Shown here: positions 43,442-52,368 of the stretch, one piece after another
How positions within the stretch are numbered: position 1 is the stretch's first letter
Layout: each line of letters starts with the position of its first letter
NCBI RefSeq assembly: GCF_000373645.1
Contig: NZ_KB892010.1
Span: 1-64,000 of the forward strand
Length of the DNA: 64,000 bases
Origin: Streptomyces sp. ATexAB-D23
GTDB taxonomy: Bacteria > Actinomycetota > Actinomycetes > Streptomycetales > Streptomycetaceae
Reading direction: 5' to 3'
Translations under genes and position numbers: made by a program
The notes under the pieces: generated by a model
What the model was told of the DNA's origin: nothing
What the model saw: the letters and a program-made list of their open reading frames with translations, nothing else
Databases searched by the model: none

Positions 43442-45762
43442 CCGCGGACCCGCGAGCGCCCGAACCGCATGCGGTCGTTCCCATCGACCCCGCCCTCGCA
43501 CCGCCCGGCACCCGGGCCTTTCGCGACGCGGGCGGCATCCCCGCCGACCGGTGGCACGCCGACCAGAACGGCGAGACCCTCGTCCCCACCCACTGCTGCT
43601 TCTGTGGTGTCCAGTGCGGGATGTATCTGCGCGTCGACCGGGGCGGCAAGGTCTTCGGCGTCGAACCCCGCAACCACGACATCAACCGGATGCGCCTGTG
43701 CCCCAAGGGCATCAACGCCTACCAGCAGGTCAACCACCCCGACCGGCTCACCGCCCCCCTCATGCGCCGCTCCCGCGACGAGCCGCTGCGCGAGGTCTCC
43801 TGGGACGAGGCGCTCGACTTCACCGTCGCCGAGATCAGACGCATCCAGCAGACCTACGGGAACGACGCCTTCGGGCTGCTCGGCGGAGCGAGCCTGTTCT
43901 CCGAGAAGACCTATCTGGTCGGCAAGTTCGCCCGGGTCGCCCTCAAGACCCGGCACGTCGACTACAACGGCCGTCTGTGCATGGTCAGCGCGGCGGGCGC
44001 CAACAAACTGGCCTTCAACATCGACCGGGCCGGCAACCCCTTCTCCGACATCCTGCTCACCGACTGCCTGCTGATCGCCGGCTCCAACGTCGGCGAGTGC
44101 TTTCCCGTGATGACCCAGTACGTGTGGGGGGCCCGGGACCGCGGCGCCAGTCTCATCGTGATCGACCCCCGCGAGACGGCCGTCGCACGGACCGCCGACA
44201 TCCACGTCGCCCTCAAACCCGGCACCGACTCCGCGTTCTTCAACGCCGTGCTGAACGTCGTCATCGCGGAGGGCCTCACCGACGAGCCCTACCTCGCCGC
44301 CCACGCCACCGGCTGGGCGGAGGTGAAGGCCAAGGCCGCCGAATACCCGCCGTCCCGGGCAGCCGAGATCTGCGGGGTGCCCGCCGAACAGATCGTCCAG
44401 GTCGCCCGCACCTTCGCCCGCGCCCCCAAGGCCATGGCCTGGCACGCCCGGGGCATCGAGCACCACTCGCAGGGCGTCGAGAACTGCCTCACCGTGATCA
44501 ACCTCTGCACCGCCACCGGACACATCGGCAAGCCCGGCGCCGGCTACGGCACCCTCACCGGCCAGGGCAACGGGCAGGGCGGCCGCGAACACGGCCAGAA
44601 GTCCGACCTCCTCCCGGGCGGACGCTCCATCAACAACGACGAGCACCGCCGGCAGATCTGCGAGATCTGGGGGATCGAGGAGTCCGAACTCCCGCCCGCC
44701 GGAACCTCGATGATGGAAATGGTCTGGCAGATGCAACGCCGCGAGATCCGCGGCCTGATCGGCATCTGCAACAACCCCTTCGTCTCCCTGCCCAACTACA
44801 AGGTGGTGAAGGAGGGGTACGACGCCACAGAGTTCCACGCCCAATTCGACTTCTTCCTTTCCGAGACCGCCGCCAACGCGCACGTCGTCTTCCCCGTCAC
44901 CACCTGGGCCGAGGACGAAGGCGTCATGGCCAACGCCGAGGCCCGGGTGGTCAAGCACAACAAGGCCCAGGACCCGCCCCCCGGCGTCCGCACCGACACC
45001 TGGGTCATGTGCGAACTCGCCCGGCGCCTCGGCGCGGGCGACAAATTCGCCTTCGCCGACTCGCGCGCGGTCTTCGACGAGCTGCGCATCGCCTCCGCCG
45101 GCACCGTCAACGACTACTACGGCATCACCTACGAACGCCTGGAGGAGACCGGCGGCATCGCCTGGCCCTGTCCCTCCACCGATCATCCCGGCACCCCCCG
45201 CCTCTTCGAGGACGGCAGGACCTACCACCCCGACGGCAAGATCCATCTACAGGTCGTCGAGTGGCACCCGCCGATGGACCCGTACGACGACGAGCACCCC
45301 ATGAGCCTCACCACCGGACGTACCGTCGCCCACTTCCTCTCCGGCAACCAGACCCGCCGTCTGGGCGCCCTCGTGGAACAGACCCCCCGCCCCTGGGCCG
45401 AGGTCCACCCCTCCCACGGCTTCCGCAACGGCGAACCGGTCCGCGTCGTCACCCGACGCGGCAGCGAGGTCTTCCCCGCCCTGGTCACCGAGGCGATCCG
45501 CCCCGACACCGTCTTCATCCCGTACCACTGGCCGGTCCCCACCGCCGCGAACGCGCTGACCATCGACGCCCTCGACCCCCGCTCCAAGATCCCCGAGTAC
45601 AAGGTGTGCGCCTGCCGCATCGAGCACGCCGGGCAGATCGACGAGGTCCCGGCACCCCCGGTCGCGCCGGGGCACGTCGCCTACCCGGAGACCCAGGTCT
45701 CCCGCACCGACCCGCTGCCGCCCACCTCCCCGCAGGGCCGCGGCACCTCGGAGAGGAGCTGA
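43438..45762 (+). CDS. Molybdopterin (Mo-bisPGD) oxidoreductase catalytic subunit
   Basis: A 774-residue member of the DMSO-reductase superfamily. The N-terminal [4Fe-4S] ligands are Cys53/56/60 and Cys88 (CCFCGVQCG and LCPKG). Cys181 in NGRLCMVSAAG is the likely molybdenum ligand, as in NapA/NasC nitrate reductases and unlike the Ser or Sec of other groups. Further family blocks are GSNVGECFPVMTQYVW, GQGNGQGGREHG and the C-terminal dinucleotide-binding domain. No Tat signal, so it is cytoplasmic. Substrate unknown; nitrate-like or formate-like chemistry is possible. Moco genes lie 13 kb away. Confidence 0.85.
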   Translation: MTADPRAPEPHAVVPIDPALAPPGTRAFRDAGGIPADRWHADQNGETLVPTHCCFCGVQCGMYLRVDRGGKVFGVEPRNHDINRMRLCPKGINAYQQVNHPDRLTAPLMRRSRDEPLREVSWDEALDFTVAEIRRIQQTYGNDAFGLLGGASLFSEKTYLVGKFARVALKTRHVDYNGRLCMVSAAGANKLAFNIDRAGNPFSDILLTDCLLIAGSNVGECFPVMTQYVWGARDRGASLIVIDPRETAVARTADIHVALKPGTDSAFFNAVLNVVIAEGLTDEPYLAAHATGWAEVKAKAAEYPPSRAAEICGVPAEQIVQVARTFARAPKAMAWHARGIEHHSQGVENCLTVINLCTATGHIGKPGAGYGTLTGQGNGQGGREHGQKSDLLPGGRSINNDEHRRQICEIWGIEESELPPAGTSMMEMVWQMQRREIRGLIGICNNPFVSLPNYKVVKEGYDATEFHAQFDFFLSETAANAHVVFPVTTWAEDEGVMANAEARVVKHNKAQDPPPGVRTDTWVMCELARRLGAGDKFAFADSRAVFDELRIASAGTVNDYYGITYERLEETGGIAWPCPSTDHPGTPRLFEDGRTYHPDGKIHLQVVEWHPPMDPYDDEHPMSLTTGRTVAHFLSGNQTRRLGALVEQTPRPWAEVHPSHGFRNGEPVRVVTRRGSEVFPALVTEAIRPDTVFIPYHWPVPTAANALTIDALDPRSKIPEYKVCACRIEHAGQIDEVPAPPVAPGHVAYPETQVSRTDPLPPTSPQGRGTSERS

Positions 45763-45769
45763 TGCCCGC

Positions 45770-46372
45770 ATGATGGGCCGAACGATCTTCATCGACCCGG
45801 GGCGCTGCATCGGCTGCCAGGCCTGCGTCTCCGCCTGCCGCGAATGCGACTCGCACCGCGGCAAGTCCATGATCCACCTCGACTACACCGACGAGGGCCA
45901 GTCCGTCGCCTCCCTTCCCACGGTCTGTATGCACTGCGAGGACCCCGTCGCCCCCTGCGCCGAGGTGTGTCCGGCCGACGCGATCCTGGTGACCGCCGAC
46001 GGCGTCGTGCAGCAGGCCGACACCACCCGCTGCATCGGCTGCGCCAACTGCGTCAACGCCTGCCCCTTCGGCGTACCGAAGATCGACCTCCAGGCGAAGC
46101 TGCAGATGAAGTGCAACCTCTGCTACGACCGCACCGCCTACGGCCTCGCCCCCATGTGCGCCACCGTCTGCCCCACCGGGGCGCTGTTCTACGGGACCGC
46201 CGAGGAGCTCCAGGCCGAACGCCCCGGCGTCCAGGTCGCCGACTCCTTCGTCTTCGGCGAGAGCGAGGTCCGTACCGGCGTCGCGATGGTCGTGCCCGCC
46301 GACCGCGTCCAGTGGCCGGTGCCCGGCGGCCTGCCCGTCGTGGAGATCAACGGGAAGGACGTCCGGCGATGA
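45770..46372 (+). CDS. Four-cluster ferredoxin subunit of molybdoenzyme
   Basis: A 200-residue DmsB/NrfC-type protein with four cysteine groups: CIGCQACVSAC, CMHCEDPVAPCAEVCP, CIGCANCVNACP and CNLCYDRTAYG with CATVCPTG. This is enough for four [4Fe-4S] clusters. ATG at 45770 follows GAGAGGAG. It carries electrons between the catalytic subunit and the membrane anchor. Its stop overlaps the next start (ATGA). Confidence 0.93.
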   Translation: MMGRTIFIDPGRCIGCQACVSACRECDSHRGKSMIHLDYTDEGQSVASLPTVCMHCEDPVAPCAEVCPADAILVTADGVVQQADTTRCIGCANCVNACPFGVPKIDLQAKLQMKCNLCYDRTAYGLAPMCATVCPTGALFYGTAEELQAERPGVQVADSFVFGESEVRTGVAMVVPADRVQWPVPGGLPVVEINGKDVRR

Positions 46373-47154
46373 CCGAAACGGAACACCCGCCGCCCGGCGA
46401 CCCGAAGCAGCCACCGCCCCGCGACCCGGGCAGCACACCCCCCGGAGCCCCCGGCCGGCCCGCCTCCGGTGATCCGCGCGAGGCCCTGCACGACCGGATC
46501 GCCGCCGACTCCCTCACCACCCGCCGCGACTACCTTCGGATCGTCGCCACCGTGTCCGGCGGGCTCGCCGCCGGCGGTCTCGGGGTCGCCGCCGGCATCC
46601 TGCCCCGCCACGGCGACCCGGACGAGGACGGCAAGGCCCCGGCCCCGAAGAGGATCGCCTCCCAGCTCCTTCCCGGCGAATCCATCGCCTTCGACTACCC
46701 CGACGCGGAGGACCGGGCGGTCGCCGTCCGCCTCAACGACGGCGCCCTCGTCGGCTACTCCGCGATCTGCACCCACCTCGCCTGCGCCGTGCTCTGGCGG
46801 AAGGACCGGGGCACCGAGGGCGAGCTGTACTGCCCCTGCCACGAGGGCGTCTTCGACGCCCGGACCGGCGAGGTCACCGCGGGCCCGCCGCCCCGTGGGC
46901 TGCCCAAGGTGGTGCTCACCGAGCAGCCCGACGGCAGCATCTGGGCGGTCGGCACCACCCGCTCCGGCGAGAGCATCGAGCACGGGCTGTGCCGCCGGCT
47001 GGGCGAGGACCGCCCCGACCTCGCCGGCCGCATCGGCTGCCCCGGCGTCCGCGACGGCGCGGAGGCCCCCGGCGCCGCCCGCACGGTGGCCCCCGGCCCC
47101 TCCCGCCCCCGCACCGGAGCCGACGCGTCCGCGATCCCCGGGAGCCCGACATGA
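46369..47154 (+). CDS. Tat-type Rieske [2Fe-2S] protein
   Basis: A 261-residue protein. Rieske motifs CTHLAC and CPCHEG supply the two Cys and two His ligands. A twin-arginine segment TTRRDYLRIVATVSGG, followed by a Gly/Ala-rich hydrophobic stretch, lies at about 50-75, after a proline-rich cytoplasmic N terminus; it would be anchored and face outside. The proline-rich C-terminal tail is unusual. A Rieske partner is not standard in DmsABC or NarGHI complexes and points to coupling with an outward-facing donor or with the cytochrome bc complex. Stop overlaps the next gene's ATG. Confidence 0.87.
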   Translation: MTETEHPPPGDPKQPPPRDPGSTPPGAPGRPASGDPREALHDRIAADSLTTRRDYLRIVATVSGGLAAGGLGVAAGILPRHGDPDEDGKAPAPKRIASQLLPGESIAFDYPDAEDRAVAVRLNDGALVGYSAICTHLACAVLWRKDRGTEGELYCPCHEGVFDARTGEVTAGPPPRGLPKVVLTEQPDGSIWAVGTTRSGESIEHGLCRRLGEDRPDLAGRIGCPGVRDGAEAPGAARTVAPGPSRPRTGADASAIPGSPT

Positions 47155-47582
47155 GCGCCGAAGACGGTCCGCGCCCCGGCGACGGCCGACAGCGCCCCGG
47201 CGCGGCCCCCGGCCCGCAGCAGCCCCCCGGTCCTCACTACCCCGAATACCACCCGGGCAGCGCGCGGGCCGAGCTCAACCGGCCCCTCCACGAGCGGTAC
47301 CCGCAGATCCGGCCCACCAGCGGCTATGGCGACCCCCGCGTCCGCCACACCGGGCCCGGACCCGGGGCCGGCACCGACCAGGAACCCGAGCGGTCCTCCA
47401 AGCTCACGGCCCGGCTCGTCCTCGCCATGAGCGTCGTCATCGGGCAGCTGTGGGGTCTGACGGTGATCGTCGACGAGTGGATGGAGGGCCACTCGGCCAC
47501 CGCGTGGTGGGGAGCCGGGTTCCTCTGTCTCTCGTTCCTCGTCGTCCTGGGGCTCTGGCTCCTCGACCCCAAGGACCGCTGA
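47151..47582 (+). CDS. Small membrane protein of the molybdoenzyme operon
   Basis: A 143-residue protein with a Pro/Gly-rich N-terminal 85 residues and two membrane segments (VLAMSVVIGQLWGLTVIV and WWGAGFLCLSFLVVLGLWLL). The ATG at 47151 overlaps the preceding stop, so it is part of the operon. No family recognised; probably an assembly or anchoring factor. Confidence 0.7.
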   Translation: MSAEDGPRPGDGRQRPGAAPGPQQPPGPHYPEYHPGSARAELNRPLHERYPQIRPTSGYGDPRVRHTGPGPGAGTDQEPERSSKLTARLVLAMSVVIGQLWGLTVIVDEWMEGHSATAWWGAGFLCLSFLVVLGLWLLDPKDR

Positions 47583-47642
47583 CCGCCGCCCTCCGGGGCC
47601 GGGGCTCGGCGGGAGCGGGGCCGGCAGCCGTACCCTGGACGT

Positions 47643-47852
47643 ATGAGTACCGCCCCCGCCCCCGGCCCGCGCGACGCGGAGCCGAGCACTCCGGACCGGC
47701 CCCGGCCCAAGCCGGCGCTGATCTTCGACGATCCGCTGGACCAGCAGTCAGCGGACGACACGGACCAGGGGTGGGGCGAGCGGGCCCCGTCCGGCGGCAG
47801 CGCCGCCGACCTCGCGCGCTTCCTCGACGAGAAGCCTCCGCACCACATCTGA
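47643..47852 (+). CDS. Small conserved-looking Streptomyces protein
   Basis: A 69-residue acidic, proline-rich protein (PKPALIFDDPLDQQSADDTD with SAADLARFLDEKPPHHI at the end). It starts 60 bases after the molybdoenzyme operon and may be transcribed with it. Codon pattern looks like real coding DNA. No known function. Confidence 0.6.
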   Translation: MSTAPAPGPRDAEPSTPDRPRPKPALIFDDPLDQQSADDTDQGWGERAPSGGSAADLARFLDEKPPHHI

Positions 47853-47907
47853 CCGCGCCCGCCGCTGCCCGGCAGCCTCGGGTGTACCGCCCGGCCGCCG
47901 GGACGGC

Positions 47908-48384
47908 TCATGCCTGGTGGCTGCCGCCGCGCTGAGCGATCAGGGTGTCGCGGATCTCCTTCAGCACCTCCAGCTCGCTCACCTCCATCGTCTCCTGCAC
48001 GCCTTCCTTCGCCGCCTGCATCGCGGCCCGCCTGGCGAGGTACTTCGCCATCGGCAGGACCATCAGGAAGTAGACGACCGCGGCGGTGATCAGGAAGCTG
48101 AGCGTCGCGCTGAGGACCGAGCCCCACAGAATCCGGATGCCCTCCGTCGCCTCGCCCGTCGCCGGGTCCGTCGTGCACGGGGCCTTCAGGCAGGAGCTGT
48201 AGTTCTCCAGGTCCTTGGTGCCGAACGCACCGACGAGCGGATTGATGATGCCCTTGACGATCGCGTTCACGATGTTCGTGAACGCCGCGCCGATGACGAC
48301 GGCGACCGCCAGATCGATCACGTTGCCACGCATCAGGAAGGCCTTGAAGCCGTCCAGCAGGCTGACCTTCTTCGTCTCGCTCAC
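47908..48384 (-). CDS. mscL: Large-conductance mechanosensitive channel MscL
   Basis: A 158-residue protein with the MscL N terminus GFKAFLMRGNVIDLAVAVVI, TM1 ending GAAFTNIVNAIVKGIINPLVG, a periplasmic loop with a Cys pair, TM2 (FLITAAVVYFLMVLPMAKY) and a charged C-terminal helix. It opens under membrane tension in hypo-osmotic shock. Stands alone, convergent with the small gene upstream. Confidence 0.95.
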   Translation of the reverse strand: MSETKKVSLLDGFKAFLMRGNVIDLAVAVVIGAAFTNIVNAIVKGIINPLVGAFGTKDLENYSSCLKAPCTTDPATGEATEGIRILWGSVLSATLSFLITAAVVYFLMVLPMAKYLARRAAMQAAKEGVQETMEVSELEVLKEIRDTLIAQRGGSHQA

Positions 48385-48507
48385 AGGTGCGCTGTCCTCC
48401 GTATGTATCGCAAGGGGGGTGAACTGCCTTGCAAACTACGGCAGTAGGTGGGGAAACCACCTCATCCGGGGCTGTTGTCAGGTGACGTGATGGTTCGCCA
48501 GTACGAA

Positions 48508-49074
48508 TCAACACAGAATCACCGCGAATCCGCCCGAGATCCCGGCACCCGCGAGGTCTGCGGCCGTCTTCCTCGGCACCGCCAGTACGATCAGCGCCCC
48601 CGCGCCCGACGCGCCCTCGGCCGACGCCGCCGGCACCTGCTCCACCCGCGCCCCCTCGGCCAGCACCCGGGCCTTCGCCCCGGCCCCCTCGGACGCCACC
48701 ACATCCACCCGGTCGCCCGGCCGCAACAGCCGTACGGTCGCCGCGTCCGCGATCCGTACCGGCGCCGACACCAGCCGCACCGGGGGCGACGCCCGCCCCG
48801 GGGCCGGCCCCCGCGCAGCGTCGGCGCCCTGCCCGCCCCCGCCTCCACCGAACCCGGAAACGGCCAGCGCGGCCGCCGTCAGCGCCAGCCCCGCCGCCAT
48901 GGACCGGCGCTGCCGCCACACCGCCCGGCGCACCCGGTGGCCCGAGCCCCCGCGCACCCGCAGCGGCGGGAACGCGGGCACCCCGCACGGCGGCGGGGCG
49001 GGCAGCGGCCCCGGCGGCGCACCCGCGACGGGAGCGGTGGGGCCGGGCAGGGAGGAGAAGTGGGAACCGGACAT
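48508..49074 (-). CDS. SAF-domain (CpaB/RcpC-like) protein
   Basis: A 188-residue protein with a Pro/Gly-rich N terminus, one membrane segment (SMAAGLALTAAALAVSGF) and a C-terminal SAF domain (RIADAATVRLLRPGDRVDVV through ALIVLAVPRKTAADLAG) as in CpaB/RcpC pilus-assembly and antifreeze-like proteins. It is probably exported and cell-wall-associated. Start uncertain: ATG at 49074 or 49080. The 49075-49349 gap upstream shows no gene. Confidence 0.75.
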   Translation of the reverse strand: MSGSHFSSLPGPTAPVAGAPPGPLPAPPPCGVPAFPPLRVRGGSGHRVRRAVWRQRRSMAAGLALTAAALAVSGFGGGGGGQGADAARGPAPGRASPPVRLVSAPVRIADAATVRLLRPGDRVDVVASEGAGAKARVLAEGARVEQVPAASAEGASGAGALIVLAVPRKTAADLAGAGISGGFAVILC

Positions 49075-49349
49075 GGGCATCGCGAACACCGCCTGCGTCA
49101 GGGAGTGGGTCGGACGGGTCTCCTGGTCGTGCCGTCCGGCGGCCGGAATGCCGACACCCCGGCCGCCGCACAGACCTCACGATCCACCAGCCGGCCCGTT
49201 CCCGCCGGGCCCTGTGGACCGCTCACCCGATGTGGAAAACTCCCTCACCCGCAGGCAGGTCCCCGGACCGGGCCCTGCGGCAGACACCGCCGCGGCAAGC
49301 ACCACTGCGGCAAGCACCGCCGGGGCAGACACCGCCACGGCGAACACCC

Positions 49350-50183
49350 CTACGGCAGCGCGATCCCCGTGTCGACGCCGTCCAGCGCGTGCCCGCACGC
49401 GCAGTCCCGGCCCGCCTGGGCCGGCAGCGCGGTCACCGCGTCGAAGAGGACGGAGCGCAGCCGGTCCACATTGGCGGCGAACACCTTCAGCACCTCCTCG
49501 TGGGAGACGCCCTCGCCGGCCTCCGCCCCCGCGTCCAGGTCCGTCACCAGGGTCATCGTCGTGTAGCAGAGGCCCAGCTCACGGGCGAGCACCGCCTCCG
49601 GGTGCCCCGTCATACCGACCACCGACCAGCCCATCGCGGCGTGCCAGCGCGACTCGGCGCGGGTCGAGAAGCGCGGCCCCTCGACGACCACCAGTGTGCC
49701 GCCGTCCACCGCCTCCCAGCCGCGCCCCCGCGCAGCCGCCAGCGCGGCCTTGCGGCCCTCGGGGCAGTACGGGTCGGCGAAGCCCAGGTGCACCACGTTC
49801 GGCACCGCCCCGTCCGCCCTGGTCTCACCGTCGTAATAGGTCTGGACGCGGGTCTTCGTGCGGTCCACCAGCTGGTCCGGGACGAGCAGGGTTCCCGGGC
49901 CGTACTCCGGGCGCAGCCCGCCCACCGCGCACGGGCCGAGCACCTGGCGTACGCCGACCGAGCGCAGCGCCCACAGGTTGGCGCGGTAGTTGATGCGGTG
50001 CGGGGGCACATGGTGGCCGCGGCCGTGCCGGGGGAGGAAGGCGACCCGGCGGCCGCCGATCTCGCCGAGGAAGACGGAGTCGCTGGGCTCTCCGTAGGGG
50101 GTTTCCACGCGGACCTCGGTGACGTCCTCCAGGAAGGAGTACAGCCCCGAGCCGCCGATCACGCCGATCTCTGCGTTAGACAT
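49350..50183 (-). CDS. mtnP: S-methyl-5'-thioadenosine phosphorylase
   Basis: A 277-residue purine-nucleoside-phosphorylase-family enzyme for methionine salvage. Motifs are IGVIGGSGLYSFLEDV, FLPRHGRGHHVPPHRINYRA (phosphate and ribose binding), VVEGPRFSTRAESRWH and VVGMTGHPEAVLARELGLCY. The GHPEA in place of the more common MTxxPE is worth noting for substrate preference (MTA compared with other 6-oxo or amino purines). C-terminal Cys pair CACGH. Confidence 0.92.
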   Translation of the reverse strand: MSNAEIGVIGGSGLYSFLEDVTEVRVETPYGEPSDSVFLGEIGGRRVAFLPRHGRGHHVPPHRINYRANLWALRSVGVRQVLGPCAVGGLRPEYGPGTLLVPDQLVDRTKTRVQTYYDGETRADGAVPNVVHLGFADPYCPEGRKAALAAARGRGWEAVDGGTLVVVEGPRFSTRAESRWHAAMGWSVVGMTGHPEAVLARELGLCYTTMTLVTDLDAGAEAGEGVSHEEVLKVFAANVDRLRSVLFDAVTALPAQAGRDCACGHALDGVDTGIALP

Positions 50184-50327
50184 GCGGTCACAGTAGGCGT
50201 TCGGCCTCGGCCCACGGCAGAGCGGTCGGTGAGCGCGAAGCAGCCGCCCGGCAGTGCGGGCGGGGACGCCGACGACCCCGCCGAACGGATCGGCGGGGTC
50301 GTGGGAGAAGCCAGGTGGGGCGGCCGG

Positions 50328-50675
50328 TCAGGCGGCCGAGGAACCGCTCGACGAGGACGAGGCGGTGGACGACGAGGACGTCGACGTGGTGGAGGACTTC
50401 GAGTCCGACGACGTCGAGGACGAGGAGTCGGAGGACGACGACGATCCGGAACCGGAGGTCTTCGCGGTGGCCGACGCCGGCGTGCTGCTCGACGAGGAGC
50501 CGCGGCTGTCGTTCCGGTAGAAACCGGAACCCTTGAAGACGATGCCGACCGCCGAGAACACCTTCTTCAGGCGTCCGTCGCAGCTCGGGCACACCGTGAG
50601 GGCGTCATCGGTGAACTTCTGCACCGCTTCGAGGCCCTCGCCACACTCGGTGCACTGGTACTGGTAGGTCGGCAC
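50328..50675 (-). CDS. FmdB-family zinc-ribbon protein
   Basis: A 115-residue protein. The first 55 residues are the FmdB zinc ribbon: MPTYQYQCTECG with CPSCDGRLKKVF, then FKGSGFYRND. The last 55 residues are almost entirely Ser, Thr, Ala, Lys and Gly, a low-complexity tail. FmdB proteins are regulators in formamidase/amidase systems of other bacteria; role here unknown. Good start immediately after a TTGTTCCTCCT-type ribosome site on the leftward strand. Confidence 0.9.
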   Translation of the reverse strand: MPTYQYQCTECGEGLEAVQKFTDDALTVCPSCDGRLKKVFSAVGIVFKGSGFYRNDSRGSSSSSTPASATAKTSGSGSSSSSDSSSSTSSDSKSSTTSTSSSSTASSSSSGSSAA

Positions 50676-50742
50676 TTTGTTCCTCCTGGCACTCTGACTC
50701 GATGAGTGCTAACGACGCTCCATAGTGACGTATTCCGCTGGA

Positions 50743-52026
50743 TCAGTCCACCGTGACCGGCCCGCGGTGACCGATACCACGCGCCACGGTGCGGCCCACA
50801 CCGGCCGGCAGGAGCCGGGAACGCAGCGCCACCAGGGTCACCAGCGCCAGCACCGTACCCACCAGCGGCACCAGGAATCCCGCGCTCGCCCCATGGGCGT
50901 CCGCGAGCCGGCCGGCGACCGTCACGGCGCCCGCCTGGCCGAGCGCGACCGCGCCCGTCAGCCAGGTGAACGCCTCGGTCCGCGCGGAGCCCGGCACCAG
51001 CGCCTCGACCAGCGTGTAGCCGCTGATCAGGGCGGGGGCGATGCACAGGCCCACCAGCAGACCGAGCGCGGCGAGCAGCGGCACCGAGTGCACCGCCCAC
51101 AGGCCCGAAGCGGTCAGCGCGAGAGCCGTGTACCCGGCGATCAGACGGCGGCGGGGGCCGGACTTCCAGGCGATGGCCCCGCAGGCGATCCCGGCCAGCA
51201 TGTTGCCGGCCGCGAACACCCCGTACAGCACACCGTTCGCGCCCGGGTTGCCGATCTCCTCGGCGAACGCGGTGATCGAGACCTGCATGCCGCCGAAGAC
51301 CGCGCCGATCCCGAGGAAGGCGACCGCGAGGACGCGCACGCCGGGTACGGCCAGGGCGGAGGCATGGCGCGGGGCGCCGGGCAGGCGCGTAGCGCGTACG
51401 GGCGGCTCGGTGGCGCGCCGCGCGGCGAAGAGCAGGCCGCCCACCAGGGTGAGCGCGGCCTCGGCGATCAGGCCCGCCGCCGGGTGCACGCCCGTGCACA
51501 GCGCGGTGGCGAGTACGGGGCCGATGACGAAGGTGAACTCGTCCGTCACCGACTCGAACGCGGCGGCCGTCGCCATCAGGGGCGAGGCCGGACGGTCCGG
51601 GGTCGCGCCCAGCAGGGCCGCCCAGCGGGCCCGCACCATGGGGCCGACCTGCGGGACGGACGCGCCCGTGGGGACCGCCGCCGCGAACAGCGCCCACAGG
51701 GGGGCGCCCGCGAGGGCGAGCGTCACCAGGAGCGAGACGGAGGCCGCGTGCACCAGGACGCCGGGCAGCAGCACGGCTCGCTGGCCGAACCGGTCGGCGA
51801 GCTTGCCGGTCTGCGGGGCGAACAGGGCCATGGAGACCCCGGTGACAGCGGCGACGGCGCCGGCGCTGCCGTACGAGCCGGTGGTGTGCTGCACCAGCAG
51901 GACGATGCCGATGGTCAGCATCGCGAAGGGCTGCCGTGCGGCGAAGCCCGGGAGGAGGAAGGTCCACGCACCGGGGGTGCGCAGCAACTGCCCGTATCCG
52001 GGGCGGTCGGAGACCGTGGACGCCAC
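50743..52026 (-). CDS. MFS transporter (12-TM)
   Basis: A 427-residue major-facilitator protein with about 12 membrane segments and the motif A-like GKLADRFGQRAV. The GTG at 52026 with AAGGA a few bases upstream is preferred; the longer frame adds a proline/arginine-rich run without conservation. Resembles sugar/drug efflux members. Substrate unknown. Confidence 0.85.
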   Translation of the reverse strand: MASTVSDRPGYGQLLRTPGAWTFLLPGFAARQPFAMLTIGIVLLVQHTTGSYGSAGAVAAVTGVSMALFAPQTGKLADRFGQRAVLLPGVLVHAASVSLLVTLALAGAPLWALFAAAVPTGASVPQVGPMVRARWAALLGATPDRPASPLMATAAAFESVTDEFTFVIGPVLATALCTGVHPAAGLIAEAALTLVGGLLFAARRATEPPVRATRLPGAPRHASALAVPGVRVLAVAFLGIGAVFGGMQVSITAFAEEIGNPGANGVLYGVFAAGNMLAGIACGAIAWKSGPRRRLIAGYTALALTASGLWAVHSVPLLAALGLLVGLCIAPALISGYTLVEALVPGSARTEAFTWLTGAVALGQAGAVTVAGRLADAHGASAGFLVPLVGTVLALVTLVALRSRLLPAGVGRTVARGIGHRGPVTVD

Positions 52027-52368
52027 GGTCCTTGCCTTTCTGCCGCCTGGTGGCCGTGCTCCCGGTGGGCGGCCCCGCACGGGGCGGGGCCGGGCCGGAG
52101 CTGCCGAGAGCTGTCCTCTTCGCGCGGAACTGCGGTAGATGCCGGGCGCTCGCGACCGGGGCGCGGGGCGCTGCCGGTCCGGAGGACGCCACGACCGCCA
52201 TACGGTCGCGCCAGCTCTGCGTCAGGCAGAGTTGGTCGTCTATCGGTTGATCAACGGGTCGATCAGAAATCAGTGGATCTGGGTTTCCTTCATGCTACAG
52301 GCAGAAGGTGCAGGGGCCCTGTGATTGTGTGCACCCTGCCCTTCGACGCCTGTGAACACTTTGTGTGA
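52027..52368. other. Intergenic region between MFS and antiporter genes
   Basis: About 340 bases holding the MFS promoter (leftward) and the end of the antiporter transcription unit. A ten-base palindrome GTTGATCAAC at 52246-52255 is the only notable site. No gene is supported. Confidence 0.5.

Noticed and set aside
43408..45246. 612-codon leftward frame opposite the molybdoenzyme gene
   Set aside because: Antisense of a well-conserved catalytic subunit; the translation has no domain.
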